From: Nageia nagi
Lineage: Eukaryota; Pinophyta
Direction of reading: 5' to 3'
Length of the DNA: 64,000 bases
NCBI GenBank assembly: GCA_050084985.1
Contig: JBITNC010000001.1
Location: forward strand, 147,188,001 to 147,252,000
Below, in pieces: positions 1-9,795 of the stretch. The number at the start of each line of letters is the position of its first letter. The stretch's first letter is position 1. A program made the position numbers and the translations under genes. The notes under the pieces are model-generated. The model searched no databases and was not told the origin of the DNA. It saw nothing but the letters and a program-made list of their open reading frames with translations.

Positions 1-1065
1 TTTTTATAACTACCAAAAAAAACTTATTTAGAAAATAGTATACCCTCACATTTCAAGTATATGGACTAGTTTCACTAATAATTAATAGAAAAATATAAAA
101 TCTAATCCATTTGTAAAAAAATACATATTCAAATTCAATACTCTTTCATCTAAAATGGGTTTCAATTTCATGAAAAAATTCTATCAAAATCATCATGAAA
201 TATGTTTCTGATGTTACACTTTTCTAGTAAAATCAACCATGAATACCTACTTGTAGGTCCAATGAAAAGGGTTGGTTGACCAAGTCTTTTTCGAGCCTAA
301 ACTTGAGGTTGATGGGTAGGAATCAAAATTTTGAATTTATTGAGATTTTGATATATTAGCATCTTGATTTATTTACATATGATATTTAGAATATGTTGTC
401 CAAATATGTCTTAATAGTGGAATTATGTGGATTTTGGTTATGTATAAAACTTGATGATGTAACCTAAACCTTGGGTTGGCACCCACACCTTAGGCCTCAA
501 GCCACCTACAAATAGTACATATATTATTCTAATATTATAGATTATGATGATTCATAATAATGAATTAAATTAAATAACTTGATAATTGCACTTTAATGGC
601 TTTAAGTAATTACATAAATTAAATTTATTTAACTAAATTCCCCTTCACTAATAACTCTAATACCAATATCAAATGGTGCATGTAGTCTAGTTCAATCTTA
701 CTAAAAATTAAAATATCATTAAAATAAACAACCATAAACTTATTAATTTATTTTGATAGTACTTTGTTTATCAATCGCATAAACGTACTAGGTGGATTCA
801 ATAATTCAAAAAATAACATCACCATTTGTATTGTCCATTTTGAAAGTTATATTTGACTCATGAATCTATAATTTTTATTTAGTAATAACCACTTTATAGG
901 TCAATCCTACTAAAATAATTAGCCCTTACTAGGAGTTCCAACATTTCATTAATTCTATGGTTTAAGAACCTATATTTTATGATAATCTTATTTATGGACT
1001 TCTTATCTATGCACATCCTACTATACATCCTTCTTCAATGTTAAAGTGTAAATTAGGATTTATTT
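1..1065 (-). pseudogene. Ty3/gypsy reverse transcriptase-RNase H remnant
   Basis: Read on the minus strand from about 1040 downward, the translation gives RMCIDKKSINKIIIKYRF, then an FSRIDL..SGYY..IKI block, then, after frame changes, a decayed match to the PFG..N.PSTF region and MVVYFNDI. These are the consecutive core motifs of a Ty3/gypsy RT (family RMCIDYR.INK, SKIDLRSGYHQIRI, YLDDILIFS). The active-site YxDD reads YFND. Further down (about 600-1), weaker matches to the RT-RNase H connection occur, for example PFHWTYK near 260. Several frameshifts and stops make it non-functional. It is probably the downstream half of the element whose gag-protease-RT start lies at 2838-4150, the two halves being separated by a plus-strand insertion. 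RT identity is firm; the RNase H part is weak. Confidence 0.72.
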
Positions 1066-1074
1066 ATTTAGTTT

Positions 1075-2838
1075 ACTACCATAGTAGTTCATAGATAAAG
1101 TTAAATAGTTTACTAAATTATTGGTTAATAGAATAAGTCAAATAGGCAATTATTTGATTTAATTAGTTGTTAAAATAAGTATGAATCATGGTTATCACTT
1201 CATTAGTTTCTTCTTATAAAGGTTAGCTCAATGAGATTAGACTTATATATTAGGAATATCCATTTCATGTATATTATTATAAATGTTTAAGTAATGCTAT
1301 TCAAAATTCGAGATTCATATCATTTGGTATCTAAACCTCTTTGACTGCTATGATTCTTTAGGATTTGTTTTATTAGAAAGTGATCACCACTCAACATGTT
1401 ATTTACAATAAATACATAATATTGTGGGAAGGATTATCGCCAATAGATTACACTTAGATTTTATAAGGATAACTAAATAAGATCGATAAGGAAACCTTAT
1501 AAGGATAACTCATAGTAGTTGAGTTCTTTCCAACTAGACGAGAATGATTTATTAATTTGCTTGTTGGGGTCATAAATTTTGATCTTATTGTCCATTTGAG
1601 CCTATTTTTTTCAAATAAAGAATAATTGAATTCTCTAGGATTTTGTAAGGATATTCTAGAGAGAGTATGATTTTTTAGACCACTTTTTATATCCAAAAGA
1701 TTTTATCTTAGGGCTTGGATGCATCCTTTAAGATTAATTTTTTATTTTTTAAAAGTGTTGGAATTTTAATACCTTTTGGGTGTAGCATTAGTTTCAAGAT
1801 ATTATTTAGAAAAATATGTATGTTTTGAATAACAAAGGCATGGTTCTATTTTGAGTCTTATCTAAGCTACATTTAGGCTTTCTAATAATAGTAAGTCTTA
1901 TTTTTAAAAATAACATTACTAAAAATATTATGTGGAAGTAGGGTTTTATTAGATTTTTTAGATAAAAGTTGATTATTATCTTCACAAATAGGTAGTTTAG
2001 ATTTAAAATAATAAATATTATCAATGACAACTTTGTTTGTATGTTGATTTTAAAATCATATTGTAATTATCTTTGGAGTCCATTATTAGCCTCTTGCAAT
2101 AAATCTACATCATTTGTTATCAAATTGTGTGTGATATTGCTAAAGGGCAAGAAAAATATGGTTAAAAGAGTTTCCAAATGATAAGGGTATGAAGGGGCCT
2201 ATGCCAAAATAAATAGGTAGATAGAGGATCTACATGCAAAAATAGCATGGTTAACTAGATGGGGGAGAGGTGTCTTATTGAACACTTATATATAGTATTT
2301 AATAATGAGATAATATATGAAGAGGATGGATTTGAAATATATATGATAATAACACTAGAAGGGATATATGAAGGAGAGTGATCCTTTAAATATAAGCTAA
2401 TTTGAGCCTTGCAAAAATTGAAAGGAAGTCAAGATAAAATCAAAATTGAGGTTTTTAATTATGCTGGTGGGTTGAAACCAAAAGAGTTAATTGATTAGGT
2501 AAATAATATGGAGAAATATTTTAAACATAGTAATCTTGGTAAGAAAAAAGTTGAACTTTGAATGCATAAAATTGAAGGGGTATGCTTTAATTTGATGGGA
2601 TCATCTACAAAATGAATGATAGAGATAAGGAAAAGAAAATATTAGGGTCTGGGAAAATATAAAGAAAAAGTTGCACGAGAAATTTGCACTTGTAGACTAT
2701 TTCAAAACTCTATTTATTATATTTTTAGAATCTCTTAAAGAAGAAAAAATGCATTAAGCACTACACCAATGAGTTCTATAAACTATCCATTGGGGTGGAT
2801 GATAATGATATAGAGGAGAAAAAGGTTACATGAGTTGC
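1075..2838 (+). mobile_element. Plus-strand LTR element fragment (family D) inside a minus-strand RT gene
   Basis: This block interrupts the minus-strand RT: RT resumes at about 1065 and breaks off at about 2838. Inside it, on the plus strand, the order is a PBS-like TTTGGTATCTAAACC near 1325, a short internal stretch, a PPT-like end (GAGTTCTTTCCAACTAGACG, 1519-1538), an LTR (about 1545-2107), a second PBS-like site (CATTTGTTATCAAA, near 2111), then internal sequence with gag. The PPT side, LTR body and LTR end all match the nested element at 8569-10577, so this is the same family. LTR-internal-LTR-internal order suggests recombination between copies. The outer limits are approximate because no target-site duplication was recognised. 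Confidence 0.5.
1545..2107 (+). repeat. LTR of family D (middle LTR)
   Basis: It aligns with both LTRs of the nested element at 8569-10577. Shared blocks include the stretch around 1580-1630 (ttttgatcttattgtccatttgagcc-type sequence), the block at about 1835-1885 (gcatggttctattttgagtcttatctaagctac-type) and the end (cttgcaataaatctacatca at 2091-2110). It is followed directly by a decayed initiator-Met-type primer-binding site. Internal insertions make it slightly longer than the ~490-bp LTRs at 8569 and 10077. Confidence 0.55.
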
Positions 2839-2840
2839 AC
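2320..2840 (+). pseudogene. Ty3/gypsy gag (capsid) remnant
   Basis: The plus-strand translation contains GGLKPKELIDWVNNMEKYFK at about 2465-2525, then KKKVEL.MHKIEGVCFNLMG, then W.NMKKKLHEKFALVDYF at about 2655-2710. These match the Retrotrans_gag order: GxLKPxEFLDWLxxMExxF, a K.xLxATxLxGxAxxWW block and a WxxMKxxLxxKFxPxxY block. Stops fall at expected W or Q codons, and frame changes occur after about 2640. It ends where the minus-strand RT remnant starts. It is non-functional. Confidence 0.62.
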
Positions 2841-4150
2841 AAGGATTCATACTCTCTCTGACCAACCCCTTTTTCACTTGCTTTTTCAATTTTATATTAT
2901 GTATCATGCTTGACTAATAGGATTACCAATTTGGAGTATCTTACCTAGGAATTAAGTCAATATGATATTGTATATCCCTCCTTTGTGGTAACCCTTTTAC
3001 AAACCTATCAAGTGTGACATCAATATACTCCTTTAAGAACTTTGATGCAACTAGTGGTATAGGAACCTCCTCATTCTCTACCTTGCTCATGGTCAAGGCA
3101 AAGTACTTATTAGATTCTTATACCTCTATGATAAACTCATTTTCTATTAATAGGCATTGACCTTGTCCTTCTTCCTTAAGGGATAAAAGTTCCACCTTTA
3201 CATCACCTTTCCAGAATGTGTAAGTATTCCTACCTCCATCATGGAAATCATTTTTTTCAAATTGCATGATCTCACCAATAATATGTGATAGGTATCCATA
3301 AGATTTAGATTACACTATGCACTTCATCCTTATATTTCCCAAAATAAGATTTTACTAAATACCTCTTATCAATAGTTATTGTATTCCCTAATTTTCTTAT
3401 TTATGAATCATAAGAGTGGGATGGGTTCTTCTCATACATTAGATTCAACTTATCATTCATCATATTGGAGAATATATTTTTCACAACTACCACTATAAAC
3501 AAATACGTTACATAACTTTCCTCTTGATATGGATCTTATAAGAAAGATATTGTTATACAACTATGAATATCTACCATCATCTACTCATGAGCTCTTCTTC
3601 TTTAGAATATTTAATTCTCTCCTTATCATTAGATTTCATCCATGTTTTTAATAACTTCTATCTCAATCTCATCATCTTCCTCAACTAGAGCTACTCTAAC
3701 TTATCTGCTCTCTTTAACATCATATTGGGGGAAATCATATGCTTTATGGAATTCCTCTTCATATATATAACATATGAATGAATTCTATGGTCTATTCACA
3801 ATTTGACCTTCCCCATTACTTCTTCCTCTTGAATATCCATCATGCCCTCAATATGAAGAGGGTGTTGATGCTTTATACCCTTTTTTCTATAATTATTCCT
3901 CTTAATATTCTCCTCAGTTGTTAGTGCCATCTTATATGCATCCTATATAGTAATATTATAATGCATTCTCATCTTATATTGAATAAAAAAGCTCATATCA
4001 TTTACATATCTATACTTTCTTGCTCCCTCTAAAAGATCCACTTGAATCTTCACACTCTTCTACAAGGATCTAGTTTCTTAAGATTTGAGATGTTGTATAA
4101 AAAATGTTTTCTGCTAGATATATATTTAGATTGGTGATAGATCCTTAGTT
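2838..4150 (-). pseudogene. Ty3/gypsy gag C-terminus, protease and RT N-terminus remnant
   Basis: Read on the minus strand from about 4080 downward: a gag C-terminal segment (ARKYRYVNDMSFFIQYKMRM, then IQDAYKMALTTEENI); a basic, G/R-rich linker near 3830; a protease region near 3540-3480 where SGSCEK stands in place of the family DSGSTxN motif; HDGGRNTYTFWKG near 3220, the post-protease DGxxNTYTF motif; and the RT N-terminus with GLPQRRDIQYHIDLIPR near 2960 and VRESMNPC near 2850. The order matches chromovirus or related gag-pol. Frameshifts and stops are frequent. The RT breaks off at the junction with the plus-strand insert, and its continuation is at 1-1065. Confidence 0.7.
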
Positions 4151-4640
4151 AATACAATATTATTATACCAAGCTTGCTAAAATATGATAATTATTTATAA
4201 CATATAATTTTTTCGAACATGCATCTCCTGGATTAAGGCTCCTTAGTTTATTACTACTCTTATGTACCTCCCCTATAATGTCTAAATCCTCAACCCCCAA
4301 GGAAAGATGAACTTACATAACACTTCATAAATACTAGACATTACCCTAAAAATTAGAGTTACAAATTAAATTTGGAACTGAATCAAACTCCATCCATACC
4401 CTTTAACAAAGTTTTACCTACCAATCATTTTTTGGTATAGTATTCTTACTATGATTGGTTGTTAAAAGTAAACTAGATCACTTGTAATTATGTACATAAA
4501 ATGGGCATATAAGGATATTTAAAAGTAATAAATAAATATAAATTACCTCTCATAATTTTAGTTTGTAAGATTCAAAAGTAATCAGTAAATATACATCATA
4601 CATGAACTAACCATTTAATCAACTTAATAAACATGATGAC
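4151..4640. other. No recognisable feature
   Basis: AT-rich sequence between the gag remnant and the CAF1 locus. I see no coding motif, repeat match or RNA gene. It may hold the decayed 5' part of the minus-strand element (gag N-terminus and leader), but no motif supports this. Confidence 0.4.
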
Positions 4641-4770
4641 TTTCGGATAGTCTTATTCACTCAAACCCTAGTGAGGAGAAAAAACAAAACTCTTGAACCT
4701 AAGACATGTGATAATCGTAGAATGTGATTTATTATTGCCGAGTTGTGAGGGGTACTGTCATTTGAATGTG

Positions 4771-4780
4771 TATAAAGCCA
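4771..4780 (+). promoter_or_regulatory. Candidate TATA box upstream of the CAF1-like gene
   Basis: TATAAAGCCA lies about 140 bases before the ATG at 4912. The surroundings (4640-4830) keep several CpGs, unlike the flanking repeats. A start of transcription near 4800-4805 would be typical. A short upstream ORF (ATG at 4827, stop at 4851-4853) would then lie in the leader. This is inference from motif and position only. Confidence 0.35.
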
Positions 4781-4911
4781 ACCAAATTCGCATCATTATT
4801 TTCAAATTGAATTACAAGGAAAGCATATGATTCATTTTGAAATTGGAGATTAGCGGCCAGGAAAATAAAATATCTCGAAAAAGTCTTTCTGCAGGCTTAT
4901 TGAGAATTAGA

Positions 4912-5719
4912 ATGAAGTCTAAAGAAAGAAGGAGCTCACTAATCGTTAGGGAGGTGTGGGGATATAATCTTGCAGAGGAGTTCAGGCTCATAAGGGGCAT
5001 CATGGATCGGTTTCCGTATATAGCAATAGATACAGATTACACTGGGGTTGTCTTGGAACCTGGTGGAAACTTTTCTAACATGGTGGAGTTCGATTACCGG
5101 GCCATGAAAGGCAACGTAGATATCATATATCTCATCCAGCTGGGCCTTACCTTCATGGATGAGCTGGGTAACTTGTGTTTGGCAATTTAATTTCAAGGAA
5201 TTTTCTCCCAAGCAAGATATTTATAACTATGCTTCGCTTAAGTTCTTGGAAGAAATTGGTATAGATTTTGAGAGAAATAGAAACCAGGGAATAGATTCAG
5301 CTCATTTTGCGGCATTGCTGTTATGCTCAGGACTTGTTAGAAATAATAATATTTGGTGGGTTACATTCCACGGTAATTATGACTTTGCGTACTTGATAAA
5401 GCTTCTGAGCTCTCAGAAGCTGCCCGAAACTCCCTCTCAGTATCTGCTGTCATTAAAGCACTACTTTCCCCAATTCTATGACGTCAAGTTCATGATAGAG
5501 TTTGTTGCAGGCTACAAGGGTATGAGTCTGAATGTCCTTGGACGGTTGCTTGAAATACAGAGACATGGCATTCATCGTCAAACAGGTTACGATAGCTTAC
5601 TAACAGGAGAGGTCTTTTTGAGATTGAAAAACACCATCTTCAATGGATTTCATGATAAATATAGGAATGTATTGTACATCTGGAATGCATCTTACTGCAA
5701 CAAGAACCACTCCAGATAG
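4912..5719 (+). pseudogene. CAF1-type deadenylase (CCR4-NOT subunit), deleted and frameshifted
   Basis: The family is the DEDD 3'-5' exonuclease of the CCR4-NOT complex, which shortens mRNA poly(A) tails; plant members are usually short and intronless. The first in-frame ATG is at 4912, just before the conserved REVWGYNLAEEFRLIRGIMD start. DTDYTGVV follows (family DTEFPGVV), then LIQLGLTF.DE.GNL. The frame then shifts by one at about 5171-5176 and continues with CVWQFNFKEFSP, GIDSAHFAALLLCSGL, WVTFHGNYDFAYLIKLL, YFPQFYDVKFM and GIHRQTGYDSLLTGEVFLRL, ending NVLYIWNASYC. About eight residues usually found between GNL and CxWQFNF (typically PTCGTDxx) are missing, so a deletion of about 26 bases explains the shift. 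The first catalytic Glu is Asp, and the His of the HQxGxDS motif is Arg, so activity is doubtful even in a full-length product. CpG content is clearly higher than in the flanks, suggesting recent decay. An expressed gene with a sequence error is the alternative. The 3' part is duplicated at 20165-20345. Confidence 0.82.
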
Positions 5720-6100
5720 ATTAAACAGCCAATCTACTCTTATGATTGTGTTTCAATCATATGTGAATGTATTGTACATTGGAGTGTCTCACACTACACC
5801 AAGAACCACTATAGATAGATTGGACTCTCATTGTGTTTTACCTCATTATCTTTGGTGGACTTAATCTCGTTATCATTCGACACTCATTGTGTTCGACTCT
5901 CATTTTATTGTACATATGGAACGCCTCTTACTGCAACAAGAACCACTCCAGATAGATTAAACAGTTAATCTACTCTTATGATTGTGTTTCAAATTTTCAA
6001 TCATATATGAATGTATGGTACATATGGAATGCCACTTACTAGAACAAGAACCACTCCAGATAGATTGAACAGTCAATCAATTCTCATTGTGGTTCATGGT
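5664..6100 (+). repeat. Tandem repeats (~100-140 bp, four units) overlapping the CAF1 3' end
   Basis: Units start near 5664, 5765, 5905 and 6009. Each begins with a form of AATGTATTGTACATNTGGA, passes through CAAGAACCACTCCAGATAGA and mostly ends in a TGTGTTTCAATCATATATG-like stretch. The second unit carries an extra stretch of short GACTCTCATTGTG-like repeats (5822-5900). The first unit contains the last codons and stop of the CAF1 reading frame, so the array probably arose by amplification of the gene's tail and 3' flank. Two units are present in the duplicated copy at 20307-20500. Confidence 0.8.
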
Positions 6101-7114
6101 GATGGTTATAGTTCTTATGCAGCGGGTACTCAAGTTAAATGGACTACTGTGCCCCTAACCATGGGAACATGTATGTATTAAGTTGTACTGCACTGTTATC
6201 TCATGATGAACGGCAAGTTTTTTTTTTTATAAACTTATTACAATACATTAGTAAAAATAAAGCTAAAGCATATTAACAATTACTGGAGATCAATTTATTA
6301 GGGATAGATAATTGTAAACATCATTAATATTTGGTTAGAGATTTTCATAAGATTAATATATAATTAACTCAATTAAAAATTAATACATTGAATATAAATC
6401 AAATATTATTTATATTATATGGTTTTTATTTGAAGAAGGTTTTATTGTTTAGTATAATTTTATTTAATAATTAATTTTTAAAAAATATAAAATTAATATA
6501 AATATATAATTTTTTACATGTTTCAAACTTGTATAAAATATATAAAATTCATCCAAGATTAAGTTTACTTTTTCAAAAAAATCTATTTCAAAAAGTAAAT
6601 GATTTTCTATTTGATTGAAGTGCTTAAGAAAATTGATCATAAATGAGAAAATATGAGATATTGTGATTTTATAAAATAAGGGATTTAAATGACACTTCTA
6701 TTTAATTAAGTTCTAAAATATAATCTTAAGAGAATATATATAAAATATCATATCATATGAAATGACCACAATTTTCTAATGCATAAAAAATAGTTTAGAA
6801 TAATTAAAATTTATTATTTACTATATCTTAATAATGATAGCATTTTAAAAAATAGATTAAATTCTAAAAAATATTAAATATAAAAAATATTTTTATCATG
6901 TTAAAATAATTTAAAATATTTCAAACATTTTCCCATATATTATAGTAAATAATTAAGAAGAGACCATAGTTATTTATATATAGTTGTTTAATAGCTTCAT
7001 GTTCAAACAAAATATTACTAAAATCGAGCATTACTAAAATAAATAATAGTTGCAATATAAATTTAAACATAATATTTAAACATAATTTCTCACCTAATAT
7101 TTAAATATTACATA

Positions 7115-7290
7115 GTAGCTAGATGGGTTTTATGCAGACCTTGTTGTGTCCTGAGTCTCTTGTTCAATTCCCACTAATCATGACATATATTGTACTCCCT
7201 ATACAATTGTCCTATAGATCGCTCTTGGTCTCCCATGGACATTAATAAACTTTGTTTCTTTCTTTCTTACTTTCTTACTTCCCTAGATGA
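7115..7290 (+). mobile_element. Candidate tRNA-derived SINE
   Basis: The stretch begins with TAGCTAGATGGG (A-box-like) and has TTGTTCAATTCCCA about 40 bases later (B-box-like, family GGTTCGAATCCC). It ends in TAATAAACTTTG followed by a TTTCTTTCTTTC tract at about 7255-7280, a common SINE tail form. The corresponding position in the duplicated copy (about 21215-21240) lacks it, so it behaves as an insertion. No clear target-site duplication was found and the family was not identified. Confidence 0.5.
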
Positions 7291-8057
7291 ATCTATTTCA
7301 TTCATATGCATAATGAAATGTTTATATGTTAATAGCTCAATTTAAATCATAAGTTTACAAAATGGATGTTAGTAGGTCAATATATAAGATTGAAAAAAAT
7401 TATAAAATTAAATTAATTTATCTTAAAGGTGTAAAAGACTTGATGTTAATAACATACATTTGAGTAATTTCATATTTTCTTTTTAACCGATAGCTTTATC
7501 TTTGCATGGAGCACTTAAAAATACTAATCATAGATGTTACAAATTAAAAAACACAAGCTAAGAGAAAAATAATTTTTTGAATTTTTTAAAATGGGAAAGG
7601 TAAAGAGGAAGTTGAAGTAATAAGAACTATGTAGTTAAAAAATTAGAAGGATTATTGACTAGACATGAGTTAGAGGGGAAAATGATAGATGATGGCAAGG
7701 ATTTGTCCTTATATCTACAAGAAAAAAGATACCTATTGAGAAAATAGAGGGTGAATCAATAAGGGATGGGTCTCTCTTCTTGGTCCTATATGGTAAGAGG
7801 GGTAGAGCTCAAATGATTTCTAAGTTACATTAACCTTTACATTGAGAATGGAAAATTGATAATTCCCTTAAGATCATTGTAATCAAACTAGTAGAAGGGT
7901 CTTTTAACCTTGTGTGGAAATTTTTTGGACCATAAGAAAATATAGACTTTATAAGGAGATGGAATTTCCTTGAATGGAGTCGTAAAGTCCTTATGGAAAT
8001 CATAGCTCTCCCCAATACCCTTTTCAAGATTATGCTACATCAAGAATGGAGCATGGA

Positions 8058-8568
8058 TGTAAGGACCCTATCTCATACTCAAGATAGAATACTTACTTTA
8101 ACACCCAACTCAATACCCTTGAGTGGTGAGCATCAATGTTTTCTAAAAGTGTTTACACTAAAAAGGAATTTTAATTTAATTAATATTCATCCTTTAGGTA
8201 TTTGAACTGATTTATTCTATTATGTAAATTTTAAATGCTCTTTTATATTATGGACACTCAGTACCTTTCATGTTTTATGATAACAAGTTGAACTAGAGAT
8301 AAGTCTAACAAGAAGTATTGGTACTTGTACACCATAAGCCCAAGGAAGAGCCTTGGTACTATACCTACTATCTATAAAGATGGAAGTATCATGCATGCAA
8401 AATCATGATATATTATGAAATCCTTGATAGGTGGTAATGTACTTAGTCCCATTGATTTATGTATCTCAATACCATTTATCATATCTTAATTTTGTTATAC
8501 TTCATATTTTGCATTCTTAATATCTTTCAAATCATCATGTGTAATAATTTGAGCTGTAAAGAGGAATC
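8058..8568 (+). repeat. 5' LTR of the Tat-type element, first part
   Basis: Aligns with 18105-18620. Shared blocks include ctaaaaaggaattttaattt (8158) with cctaaaaagaaattttaatt (18220), the taggtatttgaa block, gctcttttatattat, and ctttcaaatcatcatgtg (8525) with ctttcaaatcaatgtgc (18588). A TATCTATAAAGATGG stretch near 8370, matched by TATTTATAAAGAGGG near 18430, may be the LTR TATA box. Interrupted at 8569 by a nested LTR element and resumed at 10578. Confidence 0.7.
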
Positions 8569-9145
8569 TTAAGGAACCTATAATATCCAATTACACTTTA
8601 TTTATGCAACAAAATAATACCCCAACTTTTTAAGGGTGTAACTTTTGATCCTGATATCGTTTAGAGACCGTTTATTTTTCAAATCATGTAGAATAAAAAA
8701 ATCTACAAGTTTGTAATATCTCCTAAAGTAGAAAATTTTTAATCCTTAAATGATTATATCTAGGCCAAATTTTGCTTTTACTTTAAGCTCTATTTTTAGA
8801 ATAATTACATATATTGAGTAATGGAGGCATGGCTCCATTTTGGGTCTCATCTAAGCTATATTTTGGACTTAGTTTAAAATTAGAAAGAGAAAAAGAGATG
8901 CTTTATAAAATCTAATTGTAATCCTTTTGAGGAATTAGTGTAGATTCATAAGAATAAAGAATTCTAGCTATGAATTTTATTCTTCTATTGATTTACTTGT
9001 GTATTATGAATCAATTTTAGAGATTCGTTTTGGTCTCTTGGAGGAATCTAGATCATTTGGTATCAAAGCCAGTTGATCTTATTGGATAGAAGATTGGATT
9101 TGGATCACCATGAAAGGGAAGTAGATAAAGCAGCAACATGAACAA

Positions 9146-9487
9146 TTGCAATTGGAAGATACTTTGGAGAGTGTAAAGTTTGAATGCAAACATCTCATGG
9201 AGGAGGTAAAACTTTTATGCTTCAAGGATGAGTATCTTGAGGCTAAGGACAGTCAAAGGAGTGCTTGGTTGACACCTTGTATTAGAAGTATGAAAAAGAT
9301 AAAATTCCCATGGAGAGAGAGGAATATGGAATTAATAGAGAAAAGATTAGTCATCAAAGAAAAGGGTTTTGAGAACCCTTACATTTATGCAGTTACAAAG
9401 AAGCATATTGATGTAGTTGAGAGTTTTGAGTTGGTGATCATGAGTATGCTTGAAGAGGAAGAAGGCATTGAAGATATCCAAAAATAA
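9146..9487 (+). CDS. Uncharacterised acidic/charged protein in the nested element (113 aa)
   Basis: An open frame from ATG 9146 to a TAA, starting about 75 bases after the primer-binding site. The product is charged, with predicted helical stretches (LEDTLESVKFECKHLMEEVK at the start, MLEEEEGIEDIQK at the end) and a basic middle (MKKIKFPWRER). No gag, zinc-knuckle or enzyme motif is visible. It may be a remnant of a larger internal ORF that continues in other frames to 9795. That it stays open in otherwise decayed DNA is mildly notable, but 113 codons may also persist by chance. Confidence 0.35.
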   Translation: MQLEDTLESVKFECKHLMEEVKLLCFKDEYLEAKDSQRSAWLTPCIRSMKKIKFPWRERNMELIEKRLVIKEKGFENPYIYAVTKKHIDVVESFELVIMSMLEEEEGIEDIQK

Positions 9488-9573
9488 ATAAGATCTTAGA
9501 GAAGATCATGCAAGCTAAAATCAAATATGAGGATGTTAATTAAAATGAAGCTATAGAATTATCTTCTATAGTT

Positions 9574-9795
9574 ATGGAGCTAGTAGAAGAAGCCATAGAG
9601 ATGGATAATTTTTTTAAAGAGATATTGGAGACTGAATTAAGATATAAAAATGACATTTCAGCTAAGGTGTTGGAGTTATTTGATTTAGCAATGGAGGCAA
9701 AGGAAGAAGAAGAAATAAAATTTCTTTTAAAACTAGCAATGGAGCACATGGATAATCATTTTGATGCTCAAAAGTATGATGCGTTTATTGACTAG
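9574..9795 (+). CDS. Uncharacterised acidic helical segment in the nested element (73 aa)
   Basis: Starts at an ATG in 'MELVEEAIEMDNFFKEIL' and is rich in Glu, Leu and Lys (AMEAKEEEEIKFLLKLAMEH), suggesting coiled coil or helix. The same frame extends upstream through a stop at 9541-9543, so this is probably the downstream part of one original ORF that included 9146-9487. No known domain was recognised. Confidence 0.3.
   Translation: MELVEEAIEMDNFFKEILETELRYKNDISAKVLELFDLAMEAKEEEEIKFLLKLAMEHMDNHFDAQKYDAFID

Larger units (their letters stand above)
5523..8055 (+). repeat. Segmental duplication, copy 1
   Basis: This segment aligns in order and orientation with 20165-21634 and then 26088-26395. 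Anchors include the CAF1 C-terminal codons (5545-5690 with 20190-20330), accatagttatttat (6964 with 21118), ggtgtaaaagactt (7428 with 21291), agatgatggcaaggattt (7686 with 21605) and the block 7740-8050 with 26120-26390. Copy 1 lacks the solo LTR that splits copy 2, but contains the SINE-like insertion (about 7115-7290) missing from copy 2. It ends where the Tat-type element begins. The stretch 6220-7110 is non-coding and AT-rich with nothing else recognisable. Confidence 0.78.

Noticed and set aside
655-668. Minus-strand TTGGTATTAGAG resembling a primer-binding site
   Set aside because: It lies inside decayed RT coding sequence that reads on through it (LILVLELLV), and no LTR ends next to it.
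4837-4911. Alternative upstream start for the CAF1-like frame at a TTG
   Set aside because: Not an ATG. The in-frame ATG at 4912 gives an N-terminus of normal length just before the conserved REVW motif.
4939-5211. 90-codon open frame on the minus strand
   Set aside because: It is the antisense shadow of the CAF1-like gene, whose plus-strand motifs are unmistakable.
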